Below, one piece after another: positions 57,901 through 64,000 of a DNA stretch of 64,000 nucleotides. The stretch is taken from assembly GCA_035048495.1 (NCBI GenBank), contig CM068540.1, forward strand, positions 10,834,829-10,898,828, written 5' to 3'. The stretch comes from Euptelea pleiosperma. Lineage: Eukaryota > Streptophyta > Magnoliopsida > Ranunculales > Eupteleaceae. Below the pieces are notes generated by a model. The model ran no database searches. It saw only the letters and a list, made by a program, of their open reading frames with translations, and was not told where the DNA came from. The position numbers were made by a program, and so were the translations under genes. How positions within the stretch are numbered: the stretch's first letter is position 1; the number at the start of each line of letters is the position of its first letter.

Positions 57901-59460
57901 CATGGATTGAGTCTTTTCAGATCTGAAATTTTAGTTTCCACTTTCCCCACTTATCAATAGACTCAGGGCTACGAATTCTATAAATATAAACCATTTCTAG
58001 ACTTATTAAACACATATTTGAATACAGAGAAGAAAGTTTTATTTATTAAGAGTGTCCATTCGAAGAGCAAAAAGCCTTTAGTTCTCATTAATATCTTGTG
58101 AGATTTTTCTCTTCTTAATCAAAGCCAAAAGCTTGAACTTTTACTCAGCTTAGGTTTTTGACATAGAAACTTGACCTAGAAGCCTGAGAGTACCAGTGCG
58201 TCTCATCACCATTTGAGCGACTTAGGGTTCAAGGTGTACTAAATTCTTCACCTTTAGCAAACGCTGGAGAGTTGAGAATTAAGATCAGAGTGGTTGATTG
58301 AAGGTAGGTTTGGGAAGTATTAAACTGAACAAGCGGACAAGGCTTCTTCGATAGGAGGGCACGCATGGATTTGTAGTGTTGATTCAGAGGACGTGGACAC
58401 ATCGGCAGTAAGCCTTGGTTAAGGTTGGAAGCCGCATTTACAATGGTGCTGCGTAGGTAACCTTTGTTTCGTTTAACTTTCCAATTAGTGATACTTTCTG
58501 TCTGGACGTGGTCCCGTGGTTTTCTTTAGCTAAGGTTTCCACGTAAAAACTCTTTGTCTTGCCGATGTTTGATTGTCGTTCCACTAAATCTATTGATTAG
58601 ATTAAACGACGAAAAGACAATATATCATAGAGGTATATTTGATTTGAGTTGGTTGTGATAATCATTTTATCAATAAACTAAGGCTTGTAACTTTATCACC
58701 TTACCTTGACTAGTAAACTTGTGATAGGTTAGATTAATTTTTGAATACCAAATCCCCCCTCCCTTTTAGGTATTCTTGAGTAAAATAGAACAGACTGGTT
58801 GATATTCGCTCAAAAGTGCTTATTTTAAGCACTTATCCTGTTAGCGTTATCGCACTCTCCTACGTAAAACTGCTCTAATTATCCACTTTTCTACGTAAGA
58901 GTCTATCTCATTGCGTAAAACACACTTTTCTGGACGAAATGGTATATTTGCATGCATTAAACACATTTTCGGAAGTCTAAATATTAAGCCGTTCTGATAA
59001 AGTCTCATTACGCGCTTCTTCTGTCGCAGGAAACCCCGATGGGATGATTTTCGAGACTTGTGGGTCCAAATCGATCATGAAAGCCCATTATCAAAGCTTA
59101 ACAAGCCCACATGCTATAACTAGAAGATATGGGCCAAATATGGGCTGAATAAGAGGACCAAAAAGCCGGCCCAAAGAACGAAGAGAGTAGGAGAGCCAAT
59201 GACCAAGAGATGGATCAAAGCGTTTAAAGCCACATGAGTCAGCAAAGAATGATGGTCGACTCTACTGGAGAAGCGTGAGGATGGTCACAGTGAAGACCAG
59301 GGTTCCAGACCCTCCGCCAGTGCTTTTTTCCATTTTTTTTGATACTTTTTCTCTCATCTCTCCTTATTCTCTCTCTCTCTTCATCTCTCGATCCTCGAAT
59401 CTACTGACCTAACCCCAGAACTCCTGCCTATCAGCTCTATCTCATCTCCCTTAGCTTTCT

Positions 59461-59512
59461 GACCGCTGGATCTTCCATCGGACCGTTGGATCTTCAATCG
59501 GACCGTTGGATC
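59461..59512 (+). repeat. Direct repeats GACCGTTGGATCT in U3
   Basis: Three copies spaced about 20 bases; the first carries one change (GACCGCTGGATCT). Confidence 0.8.
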
Positions 59513-59813
59513 TCTCTAGATCCGTCGATCTACCAATCTGGGTCCCAATCAAGTCACCATCCATCCGATCGCCTTCAGAATGCCTGTCACATCATCTTGT
59601 GAGACGATGGACATCATCAGTCCATGTGGGCCAGTAGCCGGGCCCATCATCATCGACCCGCTGTCCGACCAGTTAGTGGACCCCGCTAATTTCAAAAATA
59701 ATTTTAATTAAATGGGGGGTCCACTAATTGGGGAGATTCCCCATAGAAAAGTAGGTTTTTACTTAAAAAAAAAAAAAAAAAAAAAATTATATATTTTTTA
59801 TTTTCAAAAAATA

Positions 59814-59839
59814 CCCTATTTCCATTAATGGAAATAGGG
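59814..59839. repeat. 26-bp LTR palindrome, perfect
   Basis: CCCTATTTCCATT followed directly by its reverse complement, all 13 pairs matching. Followed by GCTTTATAAGATG, a TATA-like box. Confidence 0.93.
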
Positions 59840-60017
59840 AGCTTTATAAGATGAGGGAGAAGGGTTCGTTCGAACCCTAATCCCCCTCCAATCTCTTCCT
59901 CTCCTTCCCCCAAAACTCCCCCAACTCGTTGCCCCCTCTTTCTCCTCGGTTTTTGGCGATTTTCTTTTTTTTTTTTTTTTTTTCTTCTTTTCTTCTTCTT
60001 CTTCCTCCTCCATCTTC

Positions 60018-60044
60018 GCCGGAGTTGCAGGCAGCAACTCCGGC
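60018..60044. repeat. GTTGCAG hairpin, first in this LTR
   Basis: Arms GCCGGAGTTGC and GCAACTCCGGC, loop AGGCA, identical to the hairpin at 31512-31538. Confidence 0.93.
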
Positions 60045-60059
60045 CATCTGGTCCTCGTT

Positions 60060-60122
60060 CTCCTCCTCCTCCTTCTTCTTCTTCTTCTTCTTCTTCTTCT
60101 TCTTCTTCTTTTTCTTCTTCTC
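60060..60122. repeat. TTC trinucleotide tract
   Basis: CTTCTTCTT run of about 60 bases lying between the two hairpins. Confidence 0.92.
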
Positions 60123-60160
60123 ATTTTTTTTATTTTTTATTTTCGTTTTTCCGTTTTCTA

Positions 60161-60185
60161 CCGGAGTTGCAGCCTGCAACTCCGG
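60161..60185. repeat. GTTGCAG hairpin, perfect 25-mer
   Basis: CCGGAGTTGCAG, one central C, CTGCAACTCCGG. A further left half-site CGGAGTTGCAGG follows at about 60228. Confidence 0.95.
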
Positions 60186-60954
60186 CCGGCAGCGTCCTCC
60201 ACGACATCTACTAAGACCTGCAACACGGAGTTGCAGGTCTGACCTTGCCATCCTCTTGCAACGGAGCACCATCTCCTCCTCCGCCCTGCAATTCGCCTCT
60301 TACCGCACCACCAACTACACCACTTCCACGCTGCTGCACACACCGTTTCTGGTGTTGCAAACAGCAACACCGCCCCTCTTCTTACACCGCCTGCAACCTG
60401 CAACATGTGAACCTCCATTGCTCCTACCGCTGCCTAGCTCCTTCTCCGGCCTGGGATCCACATCTGCAAGCTCCATTTGCCCTTATCCACACCTGCAAGC
60501 AATCCATACCCTTGCTGCCCCCCGTACAGCAACACCTGCGTCAAGCTTCTTCCACCATCAAACCACCTGCAACTCTTGAGTTGCAGGTTCACAACCACAC
60601 ACACAGACCAGCAACAGTCCACGGCAACCCACCTCCCTCACCTGCACCTCACCTTCTCCGGTGAAGCTTCTTCTTGCTGGAATTGCAAACGGCATCGCCA
60701 CATCCATTGGCCTTCACGGTATGCACCTCAGCCGGAATCACCACATCTTCATGCTCCTCATTCGGTAAATTAGTAAGCCATTCTTGCTATCTTTTCTCTT
60801 TAGTTTGCGTTAGTCTAGGTTTATATTTATGTTTTATGTTTATATTTGAATCGAAGCATTGTAAGGATTCGTTTGAGTTTGATGAACAAGTTCTTGGTGT
60901 TTTTATGTATTGTGATTCATCTTTAATGGGTAAGGTATTCGATCAATGTTAAAA

Positions 60955-60979
60955 AAATAATAATAATAATAATAATAAT
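60955..60979. repeat. TAA microsatellite
   Basis: Eight AAT/TAA units near the U5 end of the solo LTR. Confidence 0.85.
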
Positions 60980-61227
60980 GTTTTAAATCCATCGTGATCA
61001 TCATTCTCACCTCTCCATGTTTTCTTGATAAAAATCCGTCATTTCATGTCTTTGAATTACGCACACTAACCCCGAGTGCGGACGATACCCAACACGAGCC
61101 ACTGTACAACCCTGTGATTTTTGCAGGATTTGAGTGAACAAGATTCGGATAATTACAAAAATTGTTGATTCTAGGGTTTCCGTAACCAACGACACGGGAA
61201 AATCCTACTACCACTGGTTATTTCAAT

Positions 61228-61239
61228 TGGTATCAGAGC
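61228..61239 (+). promoter_or_regulatory. tRNA-Met primer-binding site of the SIRE-type element
   Basis: TGGTATCAGAGC lies two bases after the LTR end, complementary to the 3' end of initiator tRNA-Met, the usual copia primer. Confidence 0.88.
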
Positions 61240-61313
61240 GGGTTCACTCATTAACGGTTTAATCATCCCAATGAGTTCCTACGTATATTCTATATTCTTT
61301 TATATCTATAAAG

Positions 61314-61484
61314 ATGCCAAAAGAATAGTTCACTGTGAATAATCGTACTGGCTCAGACAGTGAAGATCAATGTGATCTTTATACTACTTATCAAGAGCTA
61401 TATAAAAAAAGTCTTAGAGTGACCAAAGCAAATAAGCAATGGACTAATAGAGCTGAATTTCTTGACTCTTAAAATTTTACTCGT
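61314..61484 (+). pseudogene. SIRE-type gag N-terminal remnant
   Basis: ATG at 61314 is followed by a stop after four codons, then the same frame reads DQCDLYTTYQELYKKSL and NKQWTNRAEFLDS before another stop. The pattern (acidic start, then repeated Tyr/Lys coiled-coil) resembles the N-terminal gag of SIRE/Maximus copia elements. Cut off at about 61484 by an LTR fragment. Confidence 0.6.
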
Positions 61485-61489
61485 AAATT

Positions 61490-61805
61490 AGACTAGACTT
61501 CACGCGGATTGAGCCTTTTCAGATTTAAAATTCTAGTTTCCACTTCTCCACTTATCAATAGACTCAGGGCTATGAATTCTATAATTATAACCCCTCTTTG
61601 GACTTATTAGACAAACATTGGAATACAGAGAATAAAGTTTTATTTATTAAGAGTGTCCATTCGAAGAGCAAAAAGCCTTTAGTACGTTCTTATTAATATC
61701 TTGTGAGCTTTTTCTCTTTTTGATCAAAGCCAAAAGCTTGATCTTTTACTCAGCTTAGGTTTTCCACATAGAAACTTGACCTAGAAGTCTAAGAGTATTA
61801 ATGCG
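61490..61805 (+). repeat. SIRE-type LTR fragment
   Basis: Matches 57890-58205: ACTTCAC(G/A)(C/T)GGATTGAG, CTTATCAATAGACTCAGGGC, GAGTGTCCATTCGAAGAGC. Both ends truncated, and the TATA box has changed (CTATAATTATAACC). Confidence 0.8.
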
Positions 61806-61813
61806 TCTCTGTC

Positions 61814-62689
61814 ACAGAATCTGGATACCTAGATCCAATTCAAAAATTTGTGGATCGACCCATATCCGAACCCAGAGATGATCCATTAATGTCCCCTAGT
61901 GGTCCAATTAGGTAAATTAGACTACTAAGGTTCATTCGAAGAACCATTAAGTATAAAAAAAGTTTAGATGTAGAAAACAAATAATTAAAATAATTCATAA
62001 CTCAAACAATTCAATCAATCAACTAAGTGTGGAGAGATGGAGGTGAGAACATGCTCTCAATCAAATGACTACATGCTCGTAAATAAATAAGTAATATTTT
62101 AAAACAATCAAAATAAAGTCTTCTAAAGTGTGAGATCGACTCCCAAATCCTCGCCGATCTCCTCGAGTGCACCGAAGTCTTCTGTCTCAAAATCATCCCA
62201 CGTACCCGGTTTCTCAAAATCTGAAAATGGTATCGGTGTAGCACCGTTAGCCGAGGTCCAATAATACAACAGTGTGCATGGCATGATGTCATACTATACA
62301 AGTTTTTAACCATGGTATGCATCTCAGTCATATAATAAGGTGGACATGGATAGGAGGGTGAATGCAAGTGAGTATGAGATGCACGTGCAACTAGTACCCA
62401 TAACTACATAGGGTCTCCATCTCCTTCCCGCACTAGGAGCAGTCTCATCAACCCATCTGTAGGATATAATAACGTCTGGGGCCTTTCACCCTAGGGTACC
62501 GAATCCTAATTAATGGATAAAACTAATATAAACATATATAATATACTTCAACTCCGTTCCCTTATGCACCCCTTATATAAAATGACATGATGATCATGGT
62601 ATGACAACAAGATGGTATTAGGGTTACATGGCATAAGCCACACATGTATTTAACATTTAAATACGAATATAAAATGAACACATGATCCT
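61814..62689. other. Non-coding stretch, probable LTR of a third family
   Basis: Begins CTGTCACAGAATCTGGATAC. AT-rich, with no coding frame or similarity to the other LTRs that I can see. Confidence 0.45.
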
Positions 62690-63020
62690 CAAAAGTAATA
62701 ACATGGGAACGAACTAGGGTTAAACATGAATAACATGTAACAATCACCAAATGTCATGATCAACACGGATGAACAATATAAGTGAAAATTGCAAGAGAAT
62801 CCAACACACCATGGCCGAATCCTATGAGGGATCCATGACACAAGGTTGAACCCTAAAAAGATATCCAAGACACATGGCCGAACCGTATAAGAGATCCAAG
62901 ACACATGGGTGGGAACCTCATGCATACAAGTATAGGTCAAACCATCTAGGGTTTAGTCAAACAACAAGGGCATAGTCAATAAGTCATGACTAAACCACTA
63001 AGGGTTCCCAATGCCATTAT
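62690..63020. repeat. Dispersed repeat, copy 2
   Basis: Second copy of 56450-56790, in the same orientation. Ends just before TGTAATACCCCGAAC (63020), which looks like the start of a Tekay/Del-type gypsy LTR. Confidence 0.78.
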
Positions 63021-63059
63021 GTAATACCCCGAACTTTCGTTCTAGGGTATTATGGTAAA

Positions 63060-63214
63060 TGATATTCGCTCAAAAGTGCTTATTTTAAGCAATTATCCCT
63101 TTAGCGTTATTGCACTCTCCTACGTAAAACTGCTCTATTTATCTACTTTTCTACGTAAGAGTCTCTTCTGTTGCATAGAACACACTTTTCTGGACGAAAT
63201 AGTATATTTGCATG
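63060..63214 (+). repeat. LTR fragment a, Athila family
   Basis: TGATATTCGCTC to TATTTGCATG, the first 155 bases of the LTR, cut by fragment b. Confidence 0.9.
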
Positions 63215-63480
63215 TGATATTCGCTCAAAAGTATTTATTTTAAGCAATTATCCTTCTAGCGTTATCACACTCTCCTACGTAAAATTATTTTTTTTATCAA
63301 AATTTCCTCCGTAAGAGTTTCTCTCATTACGTAGAACACACTTTTTTGGTTAAAATGGTATATTCACATGCATTCATACGCATTTATTTGACCCACATGC
63401 GAAGCCATTCTCATTACGCGATTTGTTTGTCGCAGGATACCCTGATTAGACAATTCTCAAAATCTGGAACCTACGATCAA
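63215..63480 (+). repeat. LTR fragment b, diverged Athila-family subtype
   Basis: A second TGATATTCGCTC start. 266 bases, more diverged (TTTGACCCACATGCGAAGCC in place of the usual text), cut after CTACGATCAA by fragment c. The text at 63946-64000 may be its continuation. Confidence 0.88.
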
Positions 63481-63793
63481 TGATATTCGCTCAAAAGTGT
63501 TTATTTTAAGCACTTATCCTGTTAGCGTTAGCGCACTCTCCTACGTAAAACTGCTCTAATTATCCACTTTTCTACGTAAGAGTCTATCTCATTGCGTAAA
63601 ACACACTTTTCTGGACGAAATGGTATATTTGCATGCATTAAACACATTTTCGGAAGTCTAAATATTAAGCCGTTCTGATAAAGTCTCATTACGCGCTTCT
63701 TCTGTTGCAGGAAACCCCGATGGGACGATTCTCGAGACTTGTGGGCCCAAATCAATCATGAAAGCCCATTATCAAAGCTTAACAAGCCCACAT
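63481..63793 (+). repeat. LTR fragment c, Athila family
   Basis: A third start, nearly identical to 58800-59110 (same TTAGCGTTAGC-type variant and AAATATTAAGCCG). Similarity stops after AACAAGCCCACAT at 63793. Confidence 0.9.
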
Positions 63794-64000
63794 ACATGGA
63801 TGATCGTGCACGGATATACGCAGCAAGTGACTACAGAATTGGGCTACGAAGGTGTGCCAAGTTGATGTATCAATGGACCATGATGCTAAACCACGACATT
63901 GGTCAAGTTGCTAAATGAAGGAGTACTATCGAACAATTTTGATGAAATACGAGCCCACAATCGACTTCCAAATCAAAGCCTAAGGAATCAGCAAGCCATG
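63794..64000. other. Window end, partly LTR-like
   Basis: 63794-63945 is unrecognised. 63946-64000 (CGAGCCCACAATCGACTTCC, CAAATCAAAGCC) resembles the LTR section after the Athila-family U3 start, so it is probably the resumed fragment b. Confidence 0.4.

Larger units (their letters stand above)
58800..61213 (+). repeat. Solo LTR of the Athila family, 2.4 kb
   Basis: Starts TGATATTCGCTC, ends CCTACTACCA, perfect duplication ctggt (58795-58799, 61214-61218). It carries the most regular set of modules: direct repeats (59461), perfect palindrome (59814), GGGTTCG-TT-CGAACCC (59861), TTC tract (60060-60115), hairpins (60018, 60161). Confidence 0.95.
57640..61225 (+). repeat. SIRE/Maximus-type LTR interrupted by a solo LTR
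   Basis: First part 57640-58799, last bases 61214-61225 (CTGGTTATTTCA). Its start is approximate. Array of nine CCAATCGATTGG-like palindromes at 57650-57900, TATA box TATAAATATAAACC at about 57978. Directly followed by a tRNA-Met primer site, so this was a 5' LTR. Confidence 0.82.

Overview
Plant nuclear DNA (an angiosperm; I cannot name the species). It contains one conserved plant gene with GT-AG introns, set in a dense pile of LTR retrotransposons, MITEs, a Helitron and SINE-like repeats. I see no prokaryotic features, rRNA, tRNA gene or CRISPR array.

Layout. 1-4830: decayed Ty1/copia element whose 5' LTR lies left of the window. 4831-9262: intergenic or intronic sequence with a truncated SIRE/Maximus-type LTR and a tandem SINE pair. 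9263-15548 (minus): the first six coding exons (472 codons) of a conserved plant-specific protein of unknown function, with a short upstream ORF ending two bases before its start codon. The rest of the gene is not in the window: either it is truncated or intron 6 is longer than 9 kb and holds the copia element. 16236-19174: hAT-type MITEs with 8-bp target duplications, one of them inside another MITE, and a 1.63-kb Helitron. 19311-20241: first copy and start of the second copy of a tandem ~670-bp repeat.

20242-41001 is a complete Athila-like Ty3/gypsy element with a perfect 5-bp target duplication (atatc). It was later invaded by a hAT MITE at its primer-binding site, a plus-strand solo LTR in its integrase and a minus-strand solo LTR in its 3' region. 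The element itself split the second ~670-bp repeat copy, which a further solo LTR (41272-44303) split again. 44656-55938 is a minus-strand, internally deleted relative with LTRs of very unequal length (about 5.6 and 1.6 kb). 55939-64000 holds SIRE-type LTR pieces, another solo LTR of the Athila family (58800-61213), a tRNA-Met primer site with a gag remnant, and three stacked LTR 5' ends.

Most of the structure comes from one LTR family starting TGATATTCGCTC. Its copies share unusual cis modules: a 26-bp palindrome upstream of a TATA-like box, a 20-bp-spaced direct repeat, and a recurrent near-perfect hairpin (CCGGAGTTGCAG and its reverse complement) embedded in TTC/GAA tracts. No retroelement here looks autonomous: the coding regions carry many stops, mostly explicable as C-to-T or G-to-A changes.
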